DNA from: Monodelphis domestica
Taxonomy: Eukaryota > Chordata > Mammalia > Didelphimorphia > Didelphidae
Assembly (NCBI RefSeq): GCF_027887165.1
Contig: NC_077235.1
Location: 48,291,395 to 48,355,394, forward strand
Reading direction: 5' to 3'
Length of the DNA stretch: 64,000 nucleotides
Position numbers and translations under genes: made by a program. Every line of letters starts with the position of its first letter. Positions within the stretch are counted from its first letter, which is position 1. This document shows positions 23,889 through 34,500 of this stretch, piece after piece. Under the pieces are notes generated by a model, which saw only the letters and a program-made list of their open reading frames with translations, made no database searches and was not told the origin of the DNA.

Positions 23889-24122
23889 GGTTTGGGGGGG
23901 GGTTGATTTTATAGAATTATTCTCTTACAAAAATGAACAATATGGACATATGTTGTGCATGATAATACATGGATGACCCAAATGGAATTACTTGCCAGCT
24001 CCGGGAAGGGGGAGGGAAGGAGGGAGAGAGTCAATTTGGAGCATATGAACTGGGAAAATGTATGTGGAAATTTGTTATTACATGCAATTGGTGAGAGAAG
24101 ATAACTTTATAAGAGAAAAAAA
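23889..24122 (+). mobile_element. Short 5'-truncated L1 tail with TSD
   Basis: 3' UTR of the L1 subfamily also seen at 47680-49096 ('gaacaatatggacatatgtt', 'gtatgtggaaatttgttatt'). TSD GGCATCAAGT at 23879-23888 and 24123-24132. Confidence 0.9.
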
Positions 24123-24132
24123 GGCATCAAGT

Positions 24133-24706
24133 AACCATTGAAAGGGAGTTGGAGCTCCTCCTTCCAGTGAGAAGGAAAAGACTCAGTTATCATCAGTGTG
24201 GGGAGAGTGGTCAGGCCTTTATCTCTCCACCAAGGTCAAGGGACCTTCCAGTGTACAGTTCCATTGTTGCTTGTTGGGTCTATCCCTTCCTGCTTTCAGA
24301 TGAAGGAGATAGGAGGTATCTATGGGTTTATGAGTATCCAAAAAGTCAACAGAGAGAGGATCAGAGGTCCAGGAGGTGGAGCTCATGCAGAGAGTCCCTA
24401 GAAGCTAGCTGGTGAAGAGAAAAGACCTGGCTGGCCGTCTAGTAGTTGCAGATCTGTGGCCTCAGAGCCACAAGATTCATTGCCTTAGGCACCTTCAGCA
24501 GTCAGTCTGGAGGGATACCACTTGGAGTTTGACACCACTCTCCCCAGAGATCGAAATGGTTTGGGGGTTCAAGGAAAGAGAAATTTCTTTTTTACCCCCG
24601 CCATCTTTGAAGTAAATATCCCTTTGTAATAGCTAATTGGTTTGAATTGGTTAAATGGAACTGGGATGCTAATCACTGACAACCAACAATGAGGGGGGAT
24701 ACACCA
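24133..24706 (+). mobile_element. Probable ERV LTR, ends ATACACCA before a proline-type primer site
   Basis: The right end reads GGGGGGATACACCA (24693-24706), then a three-base spacer GAA and TGGGGGCTTGAG (24710-24721), which resembles the 5' part of a tRNA-Pro primer-binding site. A weak poly(A)-like signal lies at about 24610. The left boundary is uncertain. A fossil; no coding sequence is seen to the right. Confidence 0.35.
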
Positions 24707-24721
24707 GAATGGGGGCTTGAG

Positions 24722-25361
24722 TCAATAGAAGGAGAGAAAGACCTGTCCAACTCCTCAAGGAGGAACCCTCCAAACCCTGGGGTGGAAATGGAGTTGGCTC
24801 TACTCTGGGAGAGTCAAATACAGTCATAGTATCTCAGAGCTCCCAGTTAGACAAATTCTGAACATTTCTTTGGATAGATATTAGATTCTCTGCCCTAATT
24901 TAAAATATGCATATTCTCTTTTAACCCCATTTTCTTTATAATCAGAACATAAAGAGACATTTAGGTAATGGAATTGAGCAGAGTATATTACGGTACCTGT
25001 TCCTGGGGAGAAGAAATTGGTAAAATAATCGATTCGGGGGCATTTCTATCCACATCTCTCTTGGGTCTGCCTTGACTCAGCTCTCCCTTTGGTTTCTTCT
25101 TTTGCCTATTGCCCAGCCCAGCTCCTAATAGCTAATTCTTTCTTCCTTGGTTCATTGGGTTCCATGGAGTACTGGAGACTCCATCTCCCTCATTTTCTTC
25201 TCAGTTTGCTCTCTAGAAGACTGTTTTATCTCTTTTTAAAACTCCAGGGTGTGACTCAAGTTCTCTTTCTGACTCAGAAGTTAAGCTAATCGAAAGTATT
25301 CTCTAGGGAAATGCTTGTCCTTCCAAACTACAAATCTCAAAATTCTAGTCAGTTCTCCAAC
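24722..25361. other. Unassigned, possibly proviral leader in its first part
   Basis: If the LTR to the left is real, the purine-rich stretch 24722-24840 could be retroviral leader. The rest is not recognised. Confidence 0.25.
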
Positions 25362-25369
25362 CCCTATTA

Positions 25370-25852
25370 CAGAGATGGGGAACCTTTTAGAGATAGAGTG
25401 CTAGGGCCCCATTCCCACCCCAGGCCAAGTGCTGTGCCCCAACCTCCAAGATACCATGTGCTGTGCCCCACCACCACCACTTATCCTAGACAGGGGAGGT
25501 AGGAAGTGCTCTCATTGGGCTACTGAGCAGAGGGGCAGGTGAAGTGATAAATGTCCTCAGTGCAGGTGAAGAGGAGGAGGGGAGTGGCCAGATGGCTCTG
25601 CTCCCCTCCAGCTCTACTGACTGTGAGCCTTCCTCCTTAACTCCTGTGAGCTCCCTTGGGCTGCTGGGCAGAGGGGTAGAGGATGTGAAAAAATGTCCTC
25701 AGGCACATTGGAGAGGGGAAAGGGACCAGCTCTACCAGAATCCCTCTGCATTTCTAGTAATGAACTCTGGGTGGGGAGAGGGTGTCTGAGTGCCCTCAGA
25801 GAGCACTCTGTGTGCCATCTTTGGCACCCATGTCATAGGTTTGCCATCATTG
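25370..25852. mobile_element. Non-autonomous hAT-like DNA transposon, 483 bp
   Basis: Ends read CAGAGATGGGGAACC at the left and GGTTTGCCATCATTG at the right, imperfect inverted repeats of each other. Flanking 8-mers CCCTATTA (25362-25369) and CTTCATTA (25853-25860) agree at five of eight positions, the differences being transitions, as expected for an aged 8-bp hAT target duplication. No transposase is encoded. An internal segment is duplicated: 'tgggctactgagcagagggg' at about 25519 and 'tgggctgctgggcagagggg' at about 25659. Confidence 0.75.
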
Positions 25853-25895
25853 CTTCATTATATTATAATACCTTTTATAAGAACCTAATTTAGCT

Positions 25896-25948
25896 TTTGT
25901 GCCATATTTTTTTGTTTTCTAAACTTTCCATATTTTTTGTTTTCTAAA
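25896..25948. repeat. Two-copy local duplication
   Basis: 'catatttttttgttttctaa' is repeated about 28 bp later as 'catattttttgttttctaaa'. Confidence 0.7.
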
Positions 25949-26073
25949 GTCTCAAAGGACTTTTTGGATACAAGTTGAAAGTACAACTATCTGCTGAAAA
26001 TACATTGTGACTTGGTAAAATTGTCACCATGATACATTGTATTACTTCATTTCATTTAAAATGTAGGAGTTAG

Positions 26074-26274
26074 GGAAGCTAGATAGCTCAGTGGATTGAG
26101 AGTCAGGCCCAGAGATGGGAAATCCTGGGTTCAAATCAGGCCTAAGATGCTTCCTGGCTGTGTGACCCTGGGCAAGTCACTTAGCCCCCATTGCCTGGTC
26201 CTTACTATTCTTTTGCCTTGGAACCAATACACTGTATTGATTCCAAGACAGAAGGTAAAGGTTTAAAAAAAAAA
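26074..26274 (+). mobile_element. tRNA-derived SINE with TSD
   Basis: Complete copy with A10 tail. TSD GTAGGAGTTAG (26063-26073) against GTAGGATTAG (26276-26285), one indel. Confidence 0.93.
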
Positions 26275-26289
26275 GGTAGGATTAGATCA

Positions 26290-26700
26290 TCTTCTAAAAA
26301 ACTCACTGGCCTTCCCTCTCCTCTCCAATCTCTAGATCCTTCATACCATACCTGACTAGGCTTCCTTCTATATGAATCTGGATATGTCATGCCTTTACTC
26401 AGATGTGTTCACTGTTGCCCACTGGGTAAAGTTAAGACTCTTTTGCCTGGCATTCAAGGCCACTCACAATCTAGGGTCCTTCTATCTTTATGGCCTGATC
26501 TGATATTACTTGCCCTCTCCCTGTGTGGGAGAATTCTATGTTCTTGGCAAATAGTTATTCTTCACACTCCAAACATGCACTTCATCCTTCTACTCCTATG
26601 CCTTTTCTATATGGTTCTCTGTGCCTAGCATAAGTCCTTTGTCTTTGTCCTTGCCAGTCAAATCCTACACCAGCTTTCAAACTCCACCTAAATATTTCTG
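26290..26700 (+). mobile_element. L2 LINE fragment
   Basis: 'tttgcctggcattcaaggcc', 'ctcacaatctagggtccttc' and 'caaactccacctaaatattt' follow the sense L2 3' ORF/UTR region. Confidence 0.65.
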
Positions 26701-26759
26701 GAGCCAATCCAAATGGCTCCAACTGAGGACTGTTGCTGGACTATACTGCCTTTGAGCAG

Positions 26760-27185
26760 AACGTGTCTCCAAGGAATCTTTTGGAAAAGCTCTTAATCCA
26801 AGGGCCATGGATAGGTAGGTTCGCCAAGTCCCTATTCTCTAAGTCTGTTAGATTTAAATGAATAACTCCTGGTTCTTATTTTCTATAGAGTTTATTAATA
26901 ATCACTTGAAATAGAGAAAACCTACATAGAGATTTAAGCCTAATCTAACCTAACCCTGACCACATGGATCTCCTCACGGCTGTCTCTCTCAGCCATGGTG
27001 CTCCACTGCCGCCTCCAAGGGAATAGAGTGGCTGGGTGCAGTCCACAACACACCTTTTGTCTCTGTGCTGAACATCATGCAATGCAGGCATGCAAGGAGG
27101 AGGAGGGAGGAAGGACTGAATTGGGTCTGAGGAACTGGAAGTCCAAGACTCTGTTGGACTATTTACACAAGTCTTAGGTCTCAGG
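26760..27185 (-). mobile_element. LTR remnant (minus), TTGGCGAACC family
   Basis: In antisense it reads: U3-like sequence, AATAAACTC poly(A) signal (about 26885-26895), U5-like stretch, then TTGGCGAACC (26818-26827). This is the same arrangement as at 340-395 and 39540-39631. Ends not determined. Fossil. Confidence 0.4.
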
Positions 27186-27204
27186 ATGGACACTATTCCT
27201 TTGT

Positions 27205-27400
27205 GACAGCAAGGTAGCATAGTGGATAGACTGCTGGAGTTGAAGACAGGAAGAACTGAGTTCAAATACCTCCTCAGACGTTTATCAGCTGTGTAAATGG
27301 CAATAGTAATAGTACCCGCCTCACAAGGTTATTGTGATGATCCAGTGAAATACCACATGGAAAGTATTTCAGTGGGCCACGTAAATACTAGCCACCTTCC
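27205..27400 (+). mobile_element. CORE-SINE (MAR/THER-type)
   Basis: tRNA-like head 'gcaaggtagcatagtggata', B box 'gagttcaaatacctcc', then 'gcctcacaaggttattgtga' and 'gccacgtaaatactag' as in CORE-SINE tails. Confidence 0.7.
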
Positions 27401-27454
27401 TACAACAGCACGATTGTAGGTGCAGGAGAAGATTTAAAATGTCCACAAGACTCA

Positions 27455-27560
27455 GCCACAGAATCAAAGGATTTCTGATTGGGGGGGATCTCAGAGGCCA
27501 TCTAGTCTCACTTCCACCCCCAAAGAAATCCCCATTGCAATATCCTTCACAAGCGATCCA
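27455..27560 (+). mobile_element. Old repeat remnant (CR1/L3 or related tail)
   Basis: 'gatctcagaggccatctagt' followed by 'gaaatccccattgcaatatc' matches a widespread amniote old-repeat motif. The family call is tentative. Confidence 0.4.
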
Positions 27561-28440
27561 TTCGATTGTGAGCTCCTAAAGGGCAGGGATTGAAGCAGTG
27601 CTTGCCAATTGCAAAATAAGGAGCAGACCTTCCTCAGATTTGGCACTGGACCCTAAATACAGGAGGAGACAGATTTCGAATGCATTAAGATCAGTTCATC
27701 AAAAGAAAATAAATAATAGGGTAAAAACCAGGATACAAAATTAGGGAATCTGGTTTCTAATTAGAGGAAATAGCAGAGACTTGGGAGGGGGAGAGCGAAT
27801 AAGTGCAACTCCCCGAAATCAGAAAAAGAGGTGTCCTGCTCCCCCAAGAATGCTGTATTCAATCAAAGGAACATGGAAACAATAACTGTTTGACTAGAAC
27901 AAGGCCAATTTTCAGATAAGACATATGGGTCGCTTAAGATGTAGAACTGTGAGAAAACTCCTTGTATCAGTCTTTGGTTCTGACCAGTTTTCTGGTCAGC
28001 ATAACCTAGGTCCTTAGTGAAGAATCTCTAAAGCAGTAGGGAGAGATGATCCAGCTTCCCTGCCGTGTAGGGCTAGTTTCAAACAATTCAATGAAGCTTT
28101 CTCCCAGTTCCCATTCCACAATTGAATAAAGTTTTCTCACAAGACAGAAATTGGACTAGACCCATAATTGAATAGAAAGGGAACTGAGCTAGCCCTAGAA
28201 CTGAGTCATGAGATGGAGTCCATGTGGTCCACTCAATTCTCATGCATAGTAAATAAACGTTTATTGACTGACTGCTTATTCTATGGGTAAAGCACTACCA
28301 CTTCCATTCTTCTTTTTAGGGCTTCCAATTGTTAGGAAGATTTTCTAGATCTCAAACCTAAATCTTCCATCAGTTGCTCTAGGTTCTGCCCTTTGGGAGG
28401 GAGCAGAATAAATTTAATACCTCTTCTAGGTGACAGACCT
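27561..28440. other. Unassigned sequence
   Basis: No clear element. A 'aattgaataaagttttctcac' stretch at 28121-28140 could be an LTR poly(A) region, but nothing else supports that. Confidence 0.3.
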
Positions 28441-28454
28441 TCATACCACTTCCC

Positions 28455-28665
28455 TTCCATGGACCTCAGTTTTTTCCTCTATAAAATGAGAGGGATGGAT
28501 TAAATGACTTCTATGATCCCTTTCGGCTCTAGAGCTTTGGTCCTTTGTTTGACCTTGGGCAAGACTCTTAATGTCTTGGAGTCCTAGTTTCCTTCTCTAT
28601 AAAATGAAGAGGTTGGATGAGATGGCTTCTATGGTCCTTTCTAGCTCTAAATCTCTGTTTATGTA
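28455..28665 (+). mobile_element. Two consecutive CORE-SINE tails
   Basis: 28465-28540 and 28545-28665 both read 'cctctataaaatga', then 'gactt/ggcttctatgatcc' and 'ctagagctttgg/ctctaaatctct'. They are the same segment of a MIR-like SINE twice, in the same orientation. Confidence 0.65.
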
Positions 28666-28669
28666 ATCA

Positions 28670-29370
28670 ATTGATTTCAGGGCTGAAGATGACACATGTT
28701 TGATACTATCTTATAGATACACTGATTGGGACCCCCTCCTTTGCTCACTGACCTAAACTAAATCTATGGGTTCCTGAGCCCCATGCTTACCAAGGCCAAA
28801 AATAGCCTGGCTACTTGCCAACTGTTGAAGCTGCAAGTTTGGATATTTTTAGATACTGCAGGCTTGGAAACAGGGCCCAGGCCGGAATTTGAGTCAGCAT
28901 TACAGGCAGGGTTCTCACCTCTACAAAGCTGCTGATCTTCTGGAGGGGGGGGGCACTGTACTGGCTCAAATCCCTAGCAGGTGGCCAATAATGATATGGG
29001 AGTAGACCCACAGGGTCATAGAAAGTGGGTGAGGCAGGGTTGGAAGATCACCAGGAAGGCCTGGTAGCCAATGACCAATTACAGTTGCATAGCTACCATA
29101 CTACTTTGGTGGTTGGAGGGGACAAGAGGAAAGAGGGCAGGGGTGAGAGGAGCTCTATTGGACTTGAAATAGCCAAATAGAGTTATCCTGCTACCTCTTT
29201 TGAGTCTCTGTCCCTGAAAAGACAATCTCTTGATTCTGGTATTAGGCATTTGAAATATCTTTCTCAACTCAATAGGACTGAGCTGTATATTATAAAAATC
29301 AGTGGGAAGCAAAGACTAGGGATTAAGAGCCAAAATATCTCTAGTTACTTATTTCTCCTATTCACGCATT
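28670..29370. other. Unassigned sequence
   Basis: Nothing recognised until an L2-like 3' end ('cattcattaaaaataatgat' here, 'gcctactatgtgtaaagcac' at 35757 onward) into which the complete L1 inserted. Confidence 0.4.
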
Positions 29371-29374
29371 CATT

Positions 29375-29391
29375 AAAAATAATGATGTGCC
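29375..29391. repeat. Left TSD of the complete L1
   Basis: AAAAATAATGATGTGCC, identical to 35743-35759. The A-rich start makes the exact left limit ambiguous by a few bases. Confidence 0.95.
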
Positions 29392-30137
29392 GACTTCCGG
29401 TTAAGATGGCGGCTTAGAGAAAGCTGAAGTTCAGATCTCCAGAAAACCCTTCCCGACCGATCTCAAACTAGAAGCTCCTAAGGCGCCGAAATTCAAAACG
29501 ATCAACAGCACAGACCCTGGGAACCCTCCTCCTGGACCTGGACCCGGTTCAAAAGGTACGGCTCCCCTTAAAAGCCAGAACCCGAGATCCCTCGGACCTC
29601 AGGGGTAGGAGCGCAGAGTCCAAGGCTCCCGGAAGCGGCAGCCGCGCCGGGCTCAGAGAGCAGGGTCTGAGGAACAACAACCCTCAGGGTCTTCTACCCA
29701 AGTCCCAGTCCGGGTGAAAGTTACTGCCTGGGGCCTCCGCTGCAAAGAGCTGGTCGGTCCGGGTGAAAGTTACTGCCTGGGGCCTCCGCTGCAGAGAGCT
29801 GGTCAAAACAACAGCAACCCTCAGGGCGGGCAAGACAGCCTCACGGGCTGGATCCTGCTATCCAAGTCTCAGTGAAAGTCTGTGCTCTCGGAGCTTGGGG
29901 AAGCGGCAGCCCATCCCCCCACAGGCCAACGAAACAGCCTCACGGCCAGGGATTCTGAAGGCAACTTCCGGAAATCGAGCCAGGGGGAGAGTGTGGCCTC
30001 GTGGTCCGACCCTTCCATTCCAGTTCCAGTGAGGCATATTCAGTTTAACCCAGGGAAAGTCATAGAACCATCTGCCCAGGACTAAAGCCTCTGATCACCA
30101 GACAAAGACAAGAAAAGCCAATCCTCCACGTTCAGAG
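29392..30137 (+). promoter_or_regulatory. L1 5' UTR / internal promoter
   Basis: GC- and CpG-rich, unlike its AT-rich surroundings. AAGATGGCGGC at 29403-29413 fits the YY1 site known to place transcription start in human L1. A 49-bp unit is present twice in tandem (29708-29756 and 29757-29805, one base different), which resembles monomer-type promoter repeats but with only two copies. A short open frame (29763-30032) runs through the area; nothing suggests it is a protein. Promoter activity is inferred, not seen. Confidence 0.8.
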
Positions 30138-31061
30138 ATGACAAACTCCACAGAAGCACAGAAGCCCCAAAATACCAAGAAAAATAAGAAGAAAGGGGCG
30201 ACTCTGGACACATTCTATGGAGCCAAAATACAAAATACAGAGCAGATAGAAGAAGATATACAAGAAAATTCTCCAAAATCTTCCAAAGGAAATAGAAACT
30301 CTCCACAAACCCATGAAGAATTTGAATCAGAAAGGACCAAAAAGATGGAAGCCCTCTGGGAGGAAAAGTGGGAAATGATGCAAAAGAAATTCACGCATCT
30401 ACAAAACCAGTTTGACCAAACTGTAAAAGAAAACCAGGCTTTAAAGCAAGAACTAATAAAGCAAAGCCAAAACACCAAGAAATTAGAAGAGAACATAAAA
30501 TATCTCACCGACAAGGTGATAGATCTGGAAAACAGGGGGAGAAGAGAAAATTTAAGAATAATTGGACTCCCAGAAAAGCCAGAAATAAACACCAAACTGG
30601 ACATGGTGATACAAGATATAATCAAAGAAAATTGCCCAGAGATTCTAGAACAAGGGGGCAATACATCCACTGACAGAGCTCACAGAACACCTTCTACACT
30701 AAACCCCCAAAAGACAACTCCCAGGAATGTAATTGCCAAATTCCAAAGCTATCAAACAAAAGAAAAAATCCTACAGGAAGCCAGAAAAAGACAATTTAGA
30801 TATAAAGGAATGCCAATCAGGGTCACACAAGACCTTGCAAGTTCTACGCTGAATGATCGTAAGGCATGGAACATGATCTTCAGAAAGGCAAGAGAGCTGG
30901 GTCTCCAACCAAGAATCAGCTACCCAGCAAAACTGACTATATACTTCCAAGGGAAAGTATGGGCATTCAACAAAATAGAAGACTTCCAACTTTTTGCAAA
31001 GAAAAGACCAGAGCTCTGTGGAAAGTTTGATACCGAAAATCAAAGAGCAAGGAATACCTGA
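30138..31061 (+). CDS. L1 ORF1 protein (RNA-binding nucleic-acid chaperone), 307 aa
   Basis: Trimeric RNA-binding protein that packages L1 RNA with ORF2p in the cytoplasm. Visible layout: basic N-terminus with a KKNKKK cluster (residues 14-19); a long heptad-patterned coiled coil at about 58-132; an RRM-like domain from about 137, starting with RRENLRIIGLPE; and a C-terminal domain at about 226-292 containing the conserved RVTQDLASSTLNDRKAW, ARELGL.PRISYPAKL and F.KIEDFQLF motifs. Human ORF1p is 338 aa, the difference lying mostly in the N-terminal and coiled-coil part. The start is the first ATG after the 5' UTR and precedes a clean frame. The frame is uninterrupted. Confidence 0.95.
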   Translation: MTNSTEAQKPQNTKKNKKKGATLDTFYGAKIQNTEQIEEDIQENSPKSSKGNRNSPQTHEEFESERTKKMEALWEEKWEMMQKKFTHLQNQFDQTVKENQALKQELIKQSQNTKKLEENIKYLTDKVIDLENRGRRENLRIIGLPEKPEINTKLDMVIQDIIKENCPEILEQGGNTSTDRAHRTPSTLNPQKTTPRNVIAKFQSYQTKEKILQEARKRQFRYKGMPIRVTQDLASSTLNDRKAWNMIFRKARELGLQPRISYPAKLTIYFQGKVWAFNKIEDFQLFAKKRPELCGKFDTENQRARNT

Positions 31062-31592
31062 AAAGGTAAATATTAAGGAAAGGGGAAAAATGTTATCTTC
31101 TTTTACTCAAACTCTCTTCTATAAGGACTACATTTATATCAACCTATGTATACTAATATGTGGGGAAAATGTAATGTATAAATAGGGGGTAAAGAAAGAC
31201 CAAATAGAATAATGGTTCTCACACAAAGATTCACAGGGGAAGGGGAGGGGAAGAAAACTCCTATAAGAAGGAGAGGAAGAGAGGGGGGGGGGTTTACTTA
31301 AACCTCAATCTCAGGGAAATCAACTCTGAGAGGGAAAAACATCCAGATCCATTGGGATCTTGAATTCTATCTTACCCAACAAGGGTAAGGAGAAGGGAAA
31401 ACCAAGGGGGGGAGGGGGAGAGGGAGAACAAAAAGGGAGGGAAAGAGAGGGGGGAGGGGGAGGGAACAAAAAGGGAGGGACTAAAAAGGGAAACATCAAG
31501 GGAGGGGACAAGGGGGACTGATTCAAAGTAAATCACTGGACTAAAAGGTAGAGCCGAAGAAGAAAAGGTTAGAATTAGGGAAGGCAATCAAA
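31062..31592 (+). other. L1 inter-ORF spacer, 531 bp with purine-rich tract
   Basis: Between ORF1 and ORF2 there is a 531-bp non-coding stretch. 31225-31295 and 31385-31510 are almost pure A/G on this strand, with repeated runs of three or more G (for example AGGGGGGGGGG near 31284 and AGGGGGGGAGGGGGAGAGGG near 31403). Human L1 has only 63 bp here. The spacer may contain the signals for starting ORF2 translation and could fold into G-quadruplexes; both are inferences. Confidence 0.85.
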
Positions 31593-34500
31593 ATGCCAGG
31601 GAGTCCACAAATGACAATCATAACTTTGAACGTGAATGGGATGAACTCACCCATAAAACGTAGACGAATAGCAGAATGGATTAGAATCCAAAACCCTACC
31701 ATATGTTGTCTTCAAGAAACACACATGAGGCGGGTTGACACCCACAAGGTCAGAATTAAAGGATGGAGTAAGACCTTCTGGGCCTCAACTGATAGAAAGA
31801 AGGCAGGAGTGGTAATCATGATATCTGATAAAGCCAATGCAAAAATAGACCTGATCAAAAGGGATAGGGAAGGTAATTATATTTTGTTAAAAGGGACTCT
31901 AGACAATGAGGAAATATCATTAATCAACATGTATGCACCAAATAATATAGCACCCAAATTTCTAATGGAGAAACTAGGAGAATTGAAGGAAGAAATAGAC
32001 AATAAAACCATACTAGTGGGAGACTTAAACCAACCATTATCAAATTTAGATAAATCGAATCAAAAAATAAATAAGAAAGAGGTAAAAGAAGTGAATGAAA
32101 TCTTAGAAAAATTAGAATTAATAGACATATGGAGAAAAATAAATAGGGATAAAAAGGAATACACCTTCTTCTCAGCACCACATGGCACATTCACAAAAAT
32201 TGACCATACATTAGGTCACAGAAACATAGCACACAAATGCAAAAAAGCAGAAATAATGAATGCAGCCTTCTCAGATCACAAGGCAATAAAAATAATGATT
32301 AGTAATGGTACATGGAAAACCAAATCTAAAACCAATTGGAAATTAAACAATATGATACTCCAAAACCGTTTAGCTAAAGAAGAAATCATAGAAACAATTA
32401 ATAATTTCATCAAGGAAAATGACAATGGCGAAACATCCTTTCAAACCTTTTGGGATGCAGCCAAAGCGGTAATCAGAGGCAAATTCATATCCCTGAAAGC
32501 TCATATTAACAAACAAGGGAGAGCAGAGATCAATCAATTGGAAATGCAATTGAAAAAACTCGAAAGCGATCAAATTAAAAACCCCCAGCAGAAAACCAAA
32601 TTAGAAATCCTAAAAATTAAGGGAGAAATTAATAAAATCGAAAGTGATAGAACTATTGATTTAATAAATAAGACAAGAAGCTGGTACTTTGAAAAAACAA
32701 ACAAAATAGACAAAGTACTGGTCAATCTAATTAAAAAAAGGAAGGAAGAAAAGCAAATTCACAGCATTAAAGATGAAAAGGGGGACAGCACCTCCAATGA
32801 GGAGGAAATTAAGGCAATCATTAGAAATTACTTTGCCCAATTATATGGCAATAAATACACCAATTTAGGAGAAATGGATGAATATATACAAAAATACAAA
32901 CTGCCTAGACTAACAGAAGAGGAAATAGAATTCTTAAATAATCCCATATCAGAAATTGAAATCCATCAAGCCATCAAAGAACTTCCTAAGAAAAAATCCC
33001 CAGGGCCTGATGGATTCACCTGTGAATTCTATCAAACATTCAGAGAACAGTTAACCCCAATACTATACAAACTATTTGACATAATAAGCAAAGAGGGAGT
33101 TCTACCAAACTCCTTTTACGACACAAACATGGTACTGATTCCAAAACCAGGCAGGTCAAAAACAGAGAAAGAAAACTATAGACCAATCTCCCTAATGAAT
33201 ATAGATGCAAAAATTTTAAATAGGATACTAGCAAAAAGACTCCAGCAAGTGATCAGAAGGATCATTCACCATGATCAAGTAGGATTCATACCAGGGATGC
33301 AGGGCTGGTTCAACATTAGGAAAACCATCCACATAATTGACCACATCAACAAGCAAACTAGCAAGAACCACATGATTATCTCAATAGATGCAGAAAAAGC
33401 CTTTGATAAAATACAACACCCATTCCTATTAAAAACACTAGAAAGCATAGGAATAGAAGGGTCATTCCTAAAAATAATAAACAGTATATATCTAAAACCA
33501 ACAGCTAATATCATCTGCAATGGGGATAAACTAGATGCATTCCCAATAAGATCAGGAGTGAAACAAGGATGCCCATTATCACCTCTACTATTTGACATTG
33601 TACTAGAAACACTAGCAGTAGCAATTAGAGAAGATAAAGGAATTGAAGGTATCAGAATAGGCAAGGAGGAGACCAAGTTATCACTCTTTGCGGATGACAT
33701 GATGGTCTACTTAAAGAATCCTAGAGATTCAACCAAAAAGCTAATTGAAATAATCAACAACTTTAGCAAAGTTGCAGGATACAAAATAAACCCACATAAA
33801 TCATCAGCTTTTCTATATATCTCCAACACAGCTCAGCAGCAAGAACTAGAAAGAGAAATCCCATTCAAAATCACCTTAGACAAAATAAAATACCTAGGAA
33901 TCTATCTCCCAAGACAAACACAGGAACTATATGAACACAACTACAAAACACTCGCCACACAACTAAAACTAGACTTGAACAATTGGAAAAACATTAACTG
34001 CTCATGGATAGGACGAGCCAATATAATAAAAATGACCATCCTACCCAAACTTATTTATCTATTTAGTGCCATACCCATTGAACTACCAAAATACTTCTTC
34101 ACTGATTTAGAAAAAAACATAACAAAGTTCATTTGGAAGAACAAAAGATCAAGGATATCCAGGGAAATAATGAAAAAAAACACATATGATGGGGGCCTTG
34201 CAGTCCCAGACCTCAAACTATATTACAAAGCAGCAGTCATCAAAACAATTTGGTACTGGCTAAGAAACAGAAAGGAAGATCAGTGGAATAGACTGGGGGA
34301 AAACGACCTCAGCAAGACAGTATACGATAAACCCAAAGATCCCAGCTTTTGGGACAAAAATCCACTATTCGATAAAAACTGCTGGGAAAATTGGAAGACA
34401 GTGTGGGAGAGACTAGGAATAGATCAACACCTCACACCCTACACCAAGATAAATTCAAAATGGGTGAGTGACTTAAACATAAAGAAGGAAACCATAAGTA

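Noticed and set aside
28905-28960. G-run (GGGGGGGG) as a quadruplex or switch-like element
   Set aside because: Single homopolymer run without repeated G-tracts.
31593-32300. Separate host endonuclease gene (APE-like)
   Set aside because: The endonuclease domain is in frame with the RT domain of L1 ORF2.
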